A DNA stretch of 64,000 nt from VRUE01 sp963716245 (GCA_963716245.1 OY970300.1:1178001-1242000); one strand, 5' to 3'; numbered from the stretch's first letter, positions 50,220 through 59,340 are shown. A program made the numbers and translations. Notes: a model not told the origin generated them from the letters alone.

Positions 50220-53135
50220 GTGCGCAGGCTCCTCTCTTCAGCCACTCTCGTGACCCTCGTCGCGCTGACGGCAGCCGCGACGCCGGCCGGCGCCGCCACG
50301 GCTCTCTACCCGGACCTGAAGACGCTTCCGGTGCGCGATCTGCGCTTCGATCGGACCGACGTCGATCCGGAGAGCACGACCGCGACGCACAACGTGCTGC
50401 GCTTCTCGAACACGGTCTGGAACGCCGGCAGCGGTCCGCTGGAGGTGCGCAGCCAGATCGACTCGAAAACCAAATCCGGCGCCGCCGTCCAGCGCGTCTA
50501 CGACGACAGCGGCGGTTTCGCCAACTACGCGGCCGGCAACTTCTACTGGCACGCCGCACACTCGCATTACCACTACGACGACTGGGGCCGCTACGAGCTG
50601 TGGACGAAAGCGGGCTACGACGCCTGGATCGCCAGCGGCAGGACCAAAGGGACGCCGACCGTCGGCGGCAAGACGACGAGCTGCATGATCGACGAGGAGT
50701 TCATCCGCAACCTGCCGAACCAGACCTACCCCGCCACCTACGACCCCGACGGGTGCTTCCCGAACTCGCAGGGAGCGATGCTGCAGGGGATCGGGGTGGG
50801 GTGGGGCGACACCTACGACTACTTCCGCTACGAGCAGTGGATCGACCTCGGCCCGAGCGGCTCGCTGCCCGACGGCCAGTACGTGCTGCGCTCGATCGCC
50901 GACCCGCTCAACAAAATCTACGAGAGCGCCGGCAAGTCCGACCCCGCACGCGAGGGCGCGCTGGACAACGAGGCGATCACTGCCTTCTCCGTCCAGGCGG
51001 GCAAACTCGTCGACTCCAACCCGCCGAGCGGCACGGTGCGGATCAACGACATCGCCGCCGGCACTGCGTCGCCGAACGTGACCGTGAAGGTGCTCGGCCG
51101 TGACGACATCAGCGGCGTCACCCAGGTGCGGCTCTCGAATAATGGCAGCCTCTGGTCGACGCCGCAGTCCTACACGGGCTCGGGCTCGACCGCGCAGGCG
51201 ATCGCCTGGGATCTGACCAACGCCACCTACGGCGGCGGCAACACCGACGGCGTCAAGACGGTCTACGCCCAGTTCAGGGACGCGAGCGGCAAGTGGTCGG
51301 CGTCGGAGACGGACACGATCGCGCTCAACCGGCAGGGCACCACCTCGGGCTACTCGAACGCGGTGCTGGGCGACGGTCCGGCCGGTTACTGGCGGCTCGG
51401 CGAGACGAGCGGTACGACGGCGGTCGACGCCTCGGGCGGCGACAACGGCAGCTACGTCAACGCGCCGGCGCTGGGGCAGGCGAGCCTGCTGCCCGGCGAT
51501 TCCAGCAACCGGGCGGTCCGCTTCGACGGCACCAACGACCACGTCCGGGTTGCCAGCTCCGGCCCGCTCAGCCCCGCGACCCGTGTCTCGCTCGAGGCCT
51601 GGATCAGACCGGCGTCGCTGCCGAGTGCCGGCAGCTTCCGCTCCGTGCTGACCAAGGCCGCGGCCTACTCGTTGCAGTTCAACGGCCCGCGCCTGGAGTT
51701 CACGATCGTCCAGGGCACCGCTCGCAGGCGCCTGCAGGCACCGAGCGGAGCGATCGTGGCCAGCCAGACGTACCACGTGGTCGGCACCTACGACGGCACC
51801 ATGCAGCGGCTCTACGTCAACGGCACCCAAGTGGCGAGCGCGGCGCTGAGCGGCGCGATCGCCACCAGCACCTACCCGGTGACGATCGGCTCCTGGGGCA
51901 CGACCGAGCTCTTCTACGGCACGATCGACGAGGCGGCCGTCTACACCAGCGCGCTGAGCGCCGCTCGGGTCAGCGCCCATCGCCAGGCCGCGATGGGCGG
52001 CCCGCCGCCCGATAACTCGGTCAAAGCACCCAGCAACCTGAGCGCCAGCGCGGTCTCCGACGACCAGGTCAACCTCACCTGGACGGACAACTCGAGCAAC
52101 GAGGGTGAGTTCCTGATCGAGCGGTCGACCAGCTCGACCTTCACCTCGCCGACGATCAACAGCGTCTGGTCGAACAGCACCTTCTTCTCCGACGTCGGCC
52201 TCGAGCCGAGCACCACCTACTACTACCGGGTGAAAGCGCGCAACGCGACCGACAGCTCGGCCTACTCGAACACGGTCTCGGTGACGACGCTCGCGACCGC
52301 GCCGCCGCCCAGCGGCTACAGCGCCGAGGTGACCGTCGACAGCCCGGTCGGCTACTGGCGGCTCGGGGAGGCGAGCGGCACCGCTGCCGCCGACGAGCGC
52401 GGCGTCAACCACGGCACGTACCTCAATTCCCCGACCCTCGGTCAGCCCAGTCTCCTGGCAACCGACACGAGCAACAGAGCGGTCGGCTTCGACGGGGTCG
52501 CCGACACGGTCAGAATCGCGGATTCGGCCAGCCTCGATCTCACCTCGCCGCTCACGCTCGAGGCCTGGATCAGACCGGCATCGCTGCCGAGCGCCGGCAG
52601 CTTCCGCTCCGTCCTGACCAAGGCCGAGTCCTACTCGTTGCAGTTCAACGGCCCGCGGCTGGAGTTCACGATCATGCAGAACGGAACCCGCAGGCGCCTG
52701 CAGGCACCGAGCGGAGCGATCGTCGCCGGCCAGACCTACCACGTGGTCGGCACCCACGACGGCACCATGCAGCGGCTCTACGTCAACGGGGTTCAGGTGG
52801 CGAGCGCGGCGCTGAGCGGGCCGGCAAGCGTCACCGCCAGCGCCCTCTACGTCGGCTCCTGGGCCGGCGGCTCGGAGCGCTTCGCCGGCACGATCGACGA
52901 GGTGGCCGTCTACGGCGCCACGCTGAGCGCCGCTCGGGTCAGCGCCCACCACCAGGCGGGCACCCAGACCGGTTCGCCCACGCTCACCTCCTCCTTCGAT
53001 CGGCCCGGCCTCAGCACGGCGAGTCTGGCCGCGGCTGTGACCGACGCCCCGATCACCGATCCCGACGGCCGCTACTCGATCGCCAGCCCGCCGACCTTCG
53101 TCGACTACTGCCGCCTGCCCTCGAGATCCGCCTAG
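50220..53135 (+). CDS. Secreted lysyl-oxidase-like protein with LamG-FN3-LamG
   Basis: A 971-residue secreted protein. The signal peptide (1-26) ends AGA. Residues about 30-260 are lysyl-oxidase-like, with the copper site H111, H114, H116 and H118 in YWHAAHSHYHYDDW, a match to the animal and bacterial LOX motif. A beta domain (about 270-375) precedes the first LamG/concanavalin-like domain (about 380-595, GYWRLGE...FDG...EAWIRPASLPSA). A fibronectin type III domain (about 605-695, TTYYYRVKARN) and a second LamG domain (about 700-920) follow. LOX enzymes oxidise Lys side chains and crosslink matrix proteins, while LamG domains bind glycans. This could crosslink or anchor a cell-surface matrix. 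The start is GTG. Confidence 0.85.
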   Translation: MRRLLSSATLVTLVALTAAATPAGAATALYPDLKTLPVRDLRFDRTDVDPESTTATHNVLRFSNTVWNAGSGPLEVRSQIDSKTKSGAAVQRVYDDSGGFANYAAGNFYWHAAHSHYHYDDWGRYELWTKAGYDAWIASGRTKGTPTVGGKTTSCMIDEEFIRNLPNQTYPATYDPDGCFPNSQGAMLQGIGVGWGDTYDYFRYEQWIDLGPSGSLPDGQYVLRSIADPLNKIYESAGKSDPAREGALDNEAITAFSVQAGKLVDSNPPSGTVRINDIAAGTASPNVTVKVLGRDDISGVTQVRLSNNGSLWSTPQSYTGSGSTAQAIAWDLTNATYGGGNTDGVKTVYAQFRDASGKWSASETDTIALNRQGTTSGYSNAVLGDGPAGYWRLGETSGTTAVDASGGDNGSYVNAPALGQASLLPGDSSNRAVRFDGTNDHVRVASSGPLSPATRVSLEAWIRPASLPSAGSFRSVLTKAAAYSLQFNGPRLEFTIVQGTARRRLQAPSGAIVASQTYHVVGTYDGTMQRLYVNGTQVASAALSGAIATSTYPVTIGSWGTTELFYGTIDEAAVYTSALSAARVSAHRQAAMGGPPPDNSVKAPSNLSASAVSDDQVNLTWTDNSSNEGEFLIERSTSSTFTSPTINSVWSNSTFFSDVGLEPSTTYYYRVKARNATDSSAYSNTVSVTTLATAPPPSGYSAEVTVDSPVGYWRLGEASGTAAADERGVNHGTYLNSPTLGQPSLLATDTSNRAVGFDGVADTVRIADSASLDLTSPLTLEAWIRPASLPSAGSFRSVLTKAESYSLQFNGPRLEFTIMQNGTRRRLQAPSGAIVAGQTYHVVGTHDGTMQRLYVNGVQVASAALSGPASVTASALYVGSWAGGSERFAGTIDEVAVYGATLSAARVSAHHQAGTQTGSPTLTSSFDRPGLSTASLAAAVTDAPITDPDGRYSIASPPTFVDYCRLPSRSA
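51591..51852 (+). repeat. Near-identical repeat, copy 1 (first LamG domain)
   Basis: A 262-bp stretch that recurs 966 bp downstream at 52557-52818 with few mismatches and no length change. It encodes the core of each LamG domain (LEAWIRPASLPSAGSFRS and TYHVVGTYDGTMQRLYVNG). Most differences fall in a short central segment, which suggests recent duplication or gene conversion. Confidence 0.8.
52557..52818 (+). repeat. Near-identical repeat, copy 2 (second LamG domain)
   Basis: Second copy of the 262-bp repeat that starts at 51591, encoding the core of the second LamG domain of the same protein. Alignment is gap-free at an offset of 966 bp. Confidence 0.8.
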
Positions 53136-53206
53136 TAGGAAGGCCTTCGCCGGCGCGGCACGGATAGCATTCCGCGCCGTCCAATCCCAAGGAGACCGCG
53201 AGACAG

Positions 53207-53725
53207 ATGAGCGACAAGACCTACGAGCTGACCACCGACCAGGCCGAGCGCGAGGCGTCCGGAGCGCACAGCTACGGCCGCTACCTCGAGGAGTTCGAGG
53301 TCGGCGCCGTCTACAAGCACTGGCCGGCGAAGACCGTGACCGAGGCCGACGACCACCTGTTCTGCCTGATCACGATGAACCACCACCCGCTCCACATCAA
53401 CGACGTCTACGCGAAGGGCTCCCAGCAGGGCCGCAACGTCGTCGTCGGGCCGCTCGTCTACTCGCTGGCGCTCGGCATGTCGGTCTCCGACGTCTCCGGC
53501 AAGGCGATCGCGAACCTCGCCACCGAAGACCTGAGCCATCCCAACCCGGTCTTCCACGGCGACACGCTGTTCTGCGAGACCGAGGTGCTCGACGTCAAGC
53601 CCTCCTCCTCCAAACCCGACCGGGGCGTCGTCAAGGTGCACACCCGGGTGCTGAACCAGGACGGCATCCTCGTCGCCGAGTTCAAGCGGCTGGTCCTTGT
53701 GCCGCGCAGGGAACCCGGTTCCTGA
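53207..53725 (+). CDS. MaoC-like hotdog dehydratase
   Basis: A 172-residue single hotdog-domain protein. YLEEFEVGAVYKHWPAKTVTEADDHLFC leads to the MaoC active-site pattern with NHHPLHIND (the Asp/His region), VVVGPLVYSLALGMSV, and SHPNPVFHGDTL. Family members hydrate enoyl-CoA or mesaconyl-CoA double bonds. Mesaconyl-CoA hydratases in the ethylmalonyl-CoA pathway are MaoC proteins, which matters because a malyl-CoA lyase of that pathway lies in the window. A TAGCAT box and AAGGAG ribosome site give a normal leader of about 35 bases. It overlaps the preferred start region of the next gene only slightly. Confidence 0.85.
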   Translation: MSDKTYELTTDQAEREASGAHSYGRYLEEFEVGAVYKHWPAKTVTEADDHLFCLITMNHHPLHINDVYAKGSQQGRNVVVGPLVYSLALGMSVSDVSGKAIANLATEDLSHPNPVFHGDTLFCETEVLDVKPSSSKPDRGVVKVHTRVLNQDGILVAEFKRLVLVPRREPGS

Positions 53726-53741
53726 GGGCGAGCCCGCGGCG

Positions 53742-54236
53742 ATGGCCGGTCGACCCGCCAACGACGCGCCGCACCGGCTGATCGCCGACGTCGAGCTCGG
53801 CGAGGACGTCAGGGTCCAGGCTTTCGCCAACCTCTACGGCTGCAAGATCGGCAGCGGCTCGCGGATCGGCCCCTTTGTCGAGATCCAGAGCGGTGTCGAG
53901 ATCGGCGCCGCCTGCAAGATCCAGAGCCACACGTTCGTCTGCGAAGGCGTGACGATCGGCGACCGCGCCTTCGTCGGCCATGGCGTGATGTTCGTCAACG
54001 ACAGCCACCCGCGCGCGACCAACGAGGCCGGTGAGCTGCAGGGCCCGGAGGACTGGCAGCTGCTCGAGACTCGGGTCGAGGATGGCGCCTCGATCGGATC
54101 GGGCGCCGTCGTGCTAGGCGGGATCACGATCGGCGCGGAGGCGTTGGTGGGGGCCGGCGCCGTCGTAACCCGCGACGTCGAGCCGGGCGCCGTCGTCGCC
54201 GGCAACCCGGCCCGTCCGCTGCGCCGGGCGCCTTGA
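53742..54236 (+). CDS. Hexapeptide sugar N-acetyltransferase (WbpD/WlbB-like)
   Basis: A 164-residue left-handed beta-helix acyltransferase. Repeats of the IGxGxRI type run through VELGEDVRVQAFANL, CKIGSGSRIGPFVEI, VTIGDRAFVGHGVMF, and the acetyl-CoA end has AGAVVTRDVEPGAVVAGNPA. The FVNDSHPRATN loop matches WbpD/WlbB enzymes, which acetylate the 3-amino group of UDP-2-acetamido-3-amino-glucuronate. The dehydrogenase at 8210 would make the earlier uronic-acid intermediate in such a path. ATG at 53742 is preferred over an ATG inside the MaoC gene because the family begins near this residue. Its stop overlaps the next TTG. Confidence 0.8.
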   Translation: MAGRPANDAPHRLIADVELGEDVRVQAFANLYGCKIGSGSRIGPFVEIQSGVEIGAACKIQSHTFVCEGVTIGDRAFVGHGVMFVNDSHPRATNEAGELQGPEDWQLLETRVEDGASIGSGAVVLGGITIGAEALVGAGAVVTRDVEPGAVVAGNPARPLRRAP

Positions 54237-55435
54237 CCCGCTCCGGGCCTACCGGCGGCGCCCTCGTCATCGGCGGCGACTCGCGAGCGCTCGGCATAGC
54301 GCGCAGCCTCGGCCGGCGCGAGGTCCTGGTCTGGGCGATCGACGAGGGCGACTACCTGGTTGCCCGCCACTCGCGCTACGTGCGCCGCAACTTTCCCTGG
54401 CCCGAGCACGAGGACGAAGCCGGACGGGTCGCCTACCTCGCCGCGCTCGCCGCGGAGCACAGGCTCGACGGCTGGACGCTGTTCGCTACCAGCGACGAGA
54501 CCGCCGCCCTGGTCGCGAGGCACCACGAGGAGCTCTCGCGCAGCTTCAGGTTGACGACGCCGCCTTGGGAGCAGACGCGGCTCGCCCACGACAAGCAGCT
54601 CACCTACGAGCTCGCCGAGCGACTCGATGTCGGCGCGCCGCGCACCGCCTACCCGCGCAGCGCTGCCGAGCTTGCCGACCTCGACCTCGAGTTCCCTTGC
54701 ATCCTCAAGCCGACTGCGAAGAAGGAGCTCAACCGCTTTACCAACGACAAGGCTTGGCCGGCGGAAAGCCGCGACGAGCTCCTGGCCCGCTACGAGGAGG
54801 CCTGTTCGCTGGTCGAGCCCGACCAGGTGATGGTCCAAGAGCTGATCCCGGGCGGGGGGGAGGCGCAGTTCTCCTTTGGCGCCGCCTGCCTCGACGGCCG
54901 TCCGCTCGCCTCGATCGTCGCACGACGGCGCCGCCAGTATCCGGTCGCTTTCGGTCGCTCCAGCTCATTTGTCGAAACGATCGAGGCACCCGAGGTCGAG
55001 CGGGACGCGCGGCGGCTGCTGGGGGCGATCGGCTACACGGGCCCGGTCGAGGTCGAGTTCAAGCGCGACCCACGCAGCGGCGAGTACAAGGTGCTCGACG
55101 TCAACCCCCGGCTGTGGACCTGGTTCACGCTCGGCGCCCGCGCGGGTGTCGACTTTCCTTACATCGGCCTGCGGATCGCCAACGGCGAACGCCCCGCGGA
55201 GGTGCGCGCCAAGCCCGGCGTACGCTGGGTGCGGATGGCGACCGACGTGCTCGCGGCGAAGACGTTGATTCGCGAAGGGCGGCTGTCGCTCGGCGATTAC
55301 CTCCGTTCGCTGCGGCCCCCGATCGAGTACGCCGTCTTCGCGAGGGACGACCCGCGGCCGCTGGCGAGCGCTGCGCCCTCGCTCGTCTCGCGGATGGCGC
55401 GGCGAGCACCGACGCTGCTGCGGCGAGCGCGCTAG
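54233..55435 (+). CDS. ATP-grasp ligase-family enzyme
   Basis: A 400-residue ATP-grasp protein. An N-terminal Rossmann part (ALVIGGDSRALGIARSLGRR) is followed by FPCILKPTAKKELNRF (first ATP-binding Lys), VMVQELIPGGGEAQFSFGAA (second), and the metal-binding end EVEFKRDPRSGEYKVLDVNPRLW. ATP-grasp enzymes of this type join a carboxylate to an amine. Similar genes next to sugar N-acetyltransferases and deacetylases are thought to attach amino acids to surface polysaccharides. TTG is the start, in a TTGA overlap with the acetyltransferase stop. Its TAG stop shares the palindrome CTAG with the stop of the convergent deacetylase gene. Substrate unknown. Confidence 0.8.
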   Translation: MTRSGPTGGALVIGGDSRALGIARSLGRREVLVWAIDEGDYLVARHSRYVRRNFPWPEHEDEAGRVAYLAALAAEHRLDGWTLFATSDETAALVARHHEELSRSFRLTTPPWEQTRLAHDKQLTYELAERLDVGAPRTAYPRSAAELADLDLEFPCILKPTAKKELNRFTNDKAWPAESRDELLARYEEACSLVEPDQVMVQELIPGGGEAQFSFGAACLDGRPLASIVARRRRQYPVAFGRSSSFVETIEAPEVERDARRLLGAIGYTGPVEVEFKRDPRSGEYKVLDVNPRLWTWFTLGARAGVDFPYIGLRIANGERPAEVRAKPGVRWVRMATDVLAAKTLIREGRLSLGDYLRSLRPPIEYAVFARDDPRPLASAAPSLVSRMARRAPTLLRRAR

Positions 55436-56565
55436 TCGCGGCGGGCGCCGAGATCGAGGACGACCTCGCCGCTCCCCTCCCTGCGCGCCCAGCCCACAGC
55501 GGCCCGCGCCGCGGCCGGGCCGCCCTCGACGCGGACCCCGCCGTCCTCGCCCGCGCACGACAGGGCCGCTCGCTGCTTCCACCACTCGGCGACCTCGCGC
55601 GGCAGTGCGTGCCAGCCGCCGCCGCTGCGGTTCAGCTCGCTCAGCCAGGCGAGGAACGAGTCGTAGAGGGCGAGCCTCTCGTCGCTGAGCAGGTAGTCCG
55701 GGTGGACGAGCAGCTGCACGAGGCCGTGATTGGCGGCCACCCACTCGGCCTTTTCGACCCAGCGGTCGATCGATTCGTCGCCCAGGATCTCCCACAGGGT
55801 GTGGTCCTGGACCAGCGTGATGGGCAGCTCGACCAGGTCTCCGATGAAGAAGGGAAAGATCGAGCAGCAGCCGCCGGCCTGCGGCTCGAACGGGTCGGTG
55901 TCGGGAAAGGACCCGTCGTAGAGGCAGCCGAGCTCCGGCATCCAATCCGGATTGCGATGGGTGGCGGGGGAGCGGAATCCGGACACGTCCCAGAGCTCGA
56001 GGTAGCGGTGGATCTTCGGCAGGTTCGCCTCGAAGCTGGCCCGGTCGCGGAACAGCTTGCCGTCGTGGAGGATCCCGTGCAGCCCCACCTCGCAGCCAGC
56101 CGAGCGGATCGCGTCGAAGGTGCCGTCCGGGATCTCGTACCACTCGGCGCAGAAGTTCCAGCAGGAGACGATGCCGTGCTTACGCTCGACCTCGATCACG
56201 CGCGGGATGTTGGCGATTCCCTCCGGGCCCTCGACGTCGTGGCTGACGATCGATGCAAACCGCCGGCCCGCGGGCCAATAGGCGACGAACGGGACCTCCG
56301 TCGCGCCGGAATCGTTCAACCTGCGGGCGAACAGGGCTCGTTCGTGTTCGAGGAGCAGCGGCTCGATCGGCCAGGCGGGGAACTCCGTCTGTGCTCGCCG
56401 CGCCGCGTGTCGGCGCCGCATCGCGATCTGCAGCCGCCGCGGCAGCAGCGGCTTGACCGCGTAGTAGCTGCGCATCAGGGTCGATTGTCCACCCTGGCGT
56501 TGTGCATAACGTTCGAGCAGGAAATGCTCGGGCTGGAAGTCGGGAGCGGCCGCATCGTCACGCAC
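55432..56565 (-). CDS. Polysaccharide deacetylase-like protein
   Basis: A 377-residue protein with the NodB-type deacetylase fold. SIVSHDVEGPEG carries the first metal/base Asp, GCEVGLHGILHDGK the His region, and GFRSPATHRNPDWM the conserved Arg-Ser-Pro motif. The late VHPDYLL supplies a further His. The N-terminal 90 residues are basic and may contact membrane or glycan. Unlike secreted deacetylases there is no signal peptide, so it probably acts on a cytoplasmic sugar or lipid intermediate. The start is GTG. It lies convergent to the ATP-grasp gene with a 4-base overlap. Confidence 0.78.
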   Translation of the reverse strand: MRDDAAAPDFQPEHFLLERYAQRQGGQSTLMRSYYAVKPLLPRRLQIAMRRRHAARRAQTEFPAWPIEPLLLEHERALFARRLNDSGATEVPFVAYWPAGRRFASIVSHDVEGPEGIANIPRVIEVERKHGIVSCWNFCAEWYEIPDGTFDAIRSAGCEVGLHGILHDGKLFRDRASFEANLPKIHRYLELWDVSGFRSPATHRNPDWMPELGCLYDGSFPDTDPFEPQAGGCCSIFPFFIGDLVELPITLVQDHTLWEILGDESIDRWVEKAEWVAANHGLVQLLVHPDYLLSDERLALYDSFLAWLSELNRSGGGWHALPREVAEWWKQRAALSCAGEDGGVRVEGGPAAARAAVGWARREGSGEVVLDLGARRD

Positions 56566-56706
56566 GGGGCCGAAATCCTAGCCCGACCGCAACTACCACC
56601 TCCCTTGAAGCGGTGGCTACCATTGTCAGCGATCACCTCGGGGAGGGGTGCGAGCGGTTCTGGTGTGGGAGGAATCGCTGTGTCGAGAGGGCGGGGGGTA
56701 ACGCTG

Positions 56707-58293
56707 ATGCGGGTAGGAGCAATGCGAAGACTCAGTCAAAGGCTCGTGGCGGCTGCGGCCGTTTTCCTGGCCACGCTCGCTTTCTGCCCCGGCGCCGGGG
56801 CCGCCGTCCTCCTGCACGACGGCTTCGATATGGCGAACGGACCGAACAACCTGATCACCAACGAGTACGCCGCGTGGCGCGCTTGGGACAGCGCCGCGGT
56901 CAACTCCGACGTCTGGCAATCGGACGGCGGCTCGCTGTTCTCGGTTCCGGCGATCGGCCCCAGCGGCGCTCTGGCGACGGTTGCCTATACCGGGCCGCTC
57001 GACAGCGACCCAGCCGACCGCTACTCCGAAGCTCATACCCACTCCAACAAGCTGCGCCTCTGGACTCATGAGGACGGGTTCGAGAACGTCAAGGTCAGCG
57101 CCTGGATCAAGCCGCTTTCCTGGGGCGCCGGGGTGCCGACCACCTGGGGCGGCTTCAAGTTCTACCTGCGGCGCGAGCAGGGAAACACCGACTCGCCCTT
57201 CTACACGGCTGAGCCCTACATCTACGACGGGCGCGCCTATATCCAGAAGAAATGCGCCGATGGCAGCTACCACCTGCTCGCTCAGACGCGCACCGAGGCC
57301 GCGCCGATCGGCAGCTGGCAGGGGGTGGCGGCTTCGACCCGAACCGAGGCCGATGGATCCGTGACGATCTCCCTCTATCGGGCCGGCGCCCTGCTGCTGC
57401 GCGTGGTCGATCGCGGCACTGGCTGCCCGCCCCTGCGCGCGGGCCGGGTCGGCTTCCGGTCCGACTTCTTCGGCTACTACCTCGAGGACTTCGACGTGGT
57501 CGACGAAGAGCTCGCGCCCCCGCCGCCCACGAACCCCGCTCTGCTCCTTCACGACCGCTTCGACCTGCCCAACGGGCCGAACAACCTGATCACCAACGAG
57601 TACGCCTCGTGGCGCTCCTGGGACAGCGGAAGCGTCCAATCGCCGATCTGGCAGTCCGACGGGGGCTCGCTGTTCTCCGTTCCCGCGATCGGTCCCGACG
57701 GCGCCGTGGGCCGGGTTGCCTACACCGGCAGGCTCGACAGCGAAGCTGCCGACCGCTACTCCGAAGCTCATACCCACTCCAACAAGCTGCGCCTCTGGAC
57801 TCGTGCCACTGGTTTCGAAAACGTCGGCCTCCGGGCCTGGATCAGGCCGCTCTCCTGGGGCGCCGGCGTGCCGACGAGCTGGGGCGGCTTCAAGTTCTAC
57901 CTGCGGCGCGAGCGGCCGGAGACCGATTCGGCCTTCTACACGGTTGAGCCCTACATCTACAACGGCCGCATCTATATCCAGAAGAAGTGCCGCGGCTACA
58001 CGGGCGGGGGCAACTACTCGGGTGGCGGCACCTACTACCTGTTGGCGAACAGGAGCGGCTTCGCCGTTCCGTTCGGCGCCTGGCGTCGCATCGCAGCCAC
58101 CGCTCGTACGAACGCGGACGGGTCGGTGACGATCTCGCTCTACCGCGATCGCAGCTTGCTGCTGCAGGCCGTCGATCGGGGTTACAGGCCGGACGGCACC
58201 GGCTGCCCGCCGCTGCGCGCGGGTCGGGTCGGCTTCCGCTCCGACTTCTTCCGCTACTTCCTCGACGACTTCGAAGTCGCGGCCCTTCCCTGA
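56707..58293 (+). CDS. Secreted protein with two copies of an unassigned glycan-binding-like domain
   Basis: A 528-residue protein. The signal peptide (about 1-32, ending GAGA) is followed by two copies (about 33-275 and 287-528) of a domain with NGPNNLITNEYA, WQSDGGSLFSVPAIGP, ADRYSEAHTHSNKLRLWT, WGGFKFYLRRE, YIQKKC and a closing GRVGFRSDFF. A Pro-rich linker (ELAPPPPTNPA) joins them. The layout and Trp/Tyr content look like a beta-sandwich of the concanavalin/LamG type that binds or cleaves polysaccharide, but no catalytic motif is clear. A third copy occurs in the protein at 59397. ATG at 56722 is an alternative start. Confidence 0.75.
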   Translation: MRVGAMRRLSQRLVAAAAVFLATLAFCPGAGAAVLLHDGFDMANGPNNLITNEYAAWRAWDSAAVNSDVWQSDGGSLFSVPAIGPSGALATVAYTGPLDSDPADRYSEAHTHSNKLRLWTHEDGFENVKVSAWIKPLSWGAGVPTTWGGFKFYLRREQGNTDSPFYTAEPYIYDGRAYIQKKCADGSYHLLAQTRTEAAPIGSWQGVAASTRTEADGSVTISLYRAGALLLRVVDRGTGCPPLRAGRVGFRSDFFGYYLEDFDVVDEELAPPPPTNPALLLHDRFDLPNGPNNLITNEYASWRSWDSGSVQSPIWQSDGGSLFSVPAIGPDGAVGRVAYTGRLDSEAADRYSEAHTHSNKLRLWTRATGFENVGLRAWIRPLSWGAGVPTSWGGFKFYLRRERPETDSAFYTVEPYIYNGRIYIQKKCRGYTGGGNYSGGGTYYLLANRSGFAVPFGAWRRIAATARTNADGSVTISLYRDRSLLLQAVDRGYRPDGTGCPPLRAGRVGFRSDFFRYFLDDFEVAALP

Positions 58294-58302
58294 CCCCCCA
58301 GG

Positions 58303-59340
58303 TCAGCCGAAATGCCGGTAGAGCGCCTCGCCGACGAGCCGGCTGACGCCGGCTGGCGAGCGCCTGATCACCGCGCCCACCGCGCGGTCGCGCAGCCCCG
58401 GTCCGGCCGCCGGGGGCCGCTCGGCGAAGTAGGTGTAGGAGAGCGCCTCCTCCTCGGCGCCCCAGGAGCGCTTGAAGGCGCGCAGGCCCTCGTTGTCGAC
58501 GTCGGTCCGGCCGAAGTCGAGCGTGTGCAGGCCCTCCTCGCAGGCCCAGCGGATCGCTTCCGCGAAGAGGAGGTTGTTCGGGCGCTTGCCGAGCGCCCGC
58601 GCGTCCGACGCGCCGTACTTGTAGGTCAGGGTCCCGTTGTAGGTGAGGAACACGGCGGCGGCGATCGGCCGCCCCTGGTCGAGGACCAGCTCGACGAACC
58701 CGAGCTCGGCGTCGAAGAGCTCCGCGAAGCGGCGGATGAACCGTTTCGGCTGCGTCGGCACGCCCAGCTTCCTGCGGGTCTGCATGTGAAGTGCGTAGAA
58801 GGCGTCGAGGGCGGCCTGGTCGGTGCGGCGCTCGGCCGAGAGCCCTTCCCGCTGCGCCTTCTTGATCCCCCGCTTGACCTGTGACTTGGAGTAGCGGCTT
58901 TCGACCTCGGCCGGATCGCGGGCGAGCGTCAGCAGATGGCGGAAGAAGCGGGGCTGGACGAACGCTTCTGGAGCGTCCGGAAGAGATTCGTGCACGGTCA
59001 GGTCGAGCCCGGTCCGTCGCCTTTCCTCGGCCAGGGCCTCGCCGAGTGCCAGCGCCTCGGCGCGGCCGGCGCCCGCGGCGAGCACGGGAGGGCACATGTC
59101 CGAGAAAGGGAGGGAGACCAGTCTGCGGCCGGTCAACCGGCTCTCGATCCGGGCGATCGGGATCCCGGCGGCGATCGCGTCGCCCTCGCCGACGCAGCAG
59201 GCTCGCAGCGAGTACCCGTACTGCTCGCGCAGCAGCCGCAACCAGCGGGGATGGTGGAATATCGAAGCGGACGGACTGGACTCCAGCAACGCGGTCCAGG
59301 CGGGGTCGGCGATCGGGTCGATGGAGCTCGCCGGAGGCAC
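58303..59340 (-). CDS. FemAB-like GNAT-fold aminoacyl transferase
   Basis: A 345-residue protein with the double GNAT fold of the FemAB family. ASIFHHPRWLRLLREQYGY opens the first half, RLVSLPFSDMCPPVL is the usual XrtA-type FemAB motif, RYSKSQVKRGIKKAQREGL precedes the second half, and YKYGASDARALGKRPNNLLF with LDFGRTDVDNEGLRAFKRSWG close it. FemAB proteins transfer an amino acid from tRNA to peptidoglycan; those in polysaccharide loci may aminoacylate a glycan. The only in-frame start that fits the family is GTG at 59340. It is convergent with the double-domain secreted protein (9 bp gap) and 56 bp downstream of another, all linked by theme. Confidence 0.8.
   Translation of the reverse strand: MPPASSIDPIADPAWTALLESSPSASIFHHPRWLRLLREQYGYSLRACCVGEGDAIAAGIPIARIESRLTGRRLVSLPFSDMCPPVLAAGAGRAEALALGEALAEERRRTGLDLTVHESLPDAPEAFVQPRFFRHLLTLARDPAEVESRYSKSQVKRGIKKAQREGLSAERRTDQAALDAFYALHMQTRRKLGVPTQPKRFIRRFAELFDAELGFVELVLDQGRPIAAAVFLTYNGTLTYKYGASDARALGKRPNNLLFAEAIRWACEEGLHTLDFGRTDVDNEGLRAFKRSWGAEEEALSYTYFAERPPAAGPGLRDRAVGAVIRRSPAGVSRLVGEALYRHFG

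Noticed and set aside
51591..52818. Mobile element or composite transposon suggested by the 262-bp direct repeat
   Set aside because: The repeat lies inside one reading frame and encodes matching LamG domains; there is no transposase or terminal inverted repeat.
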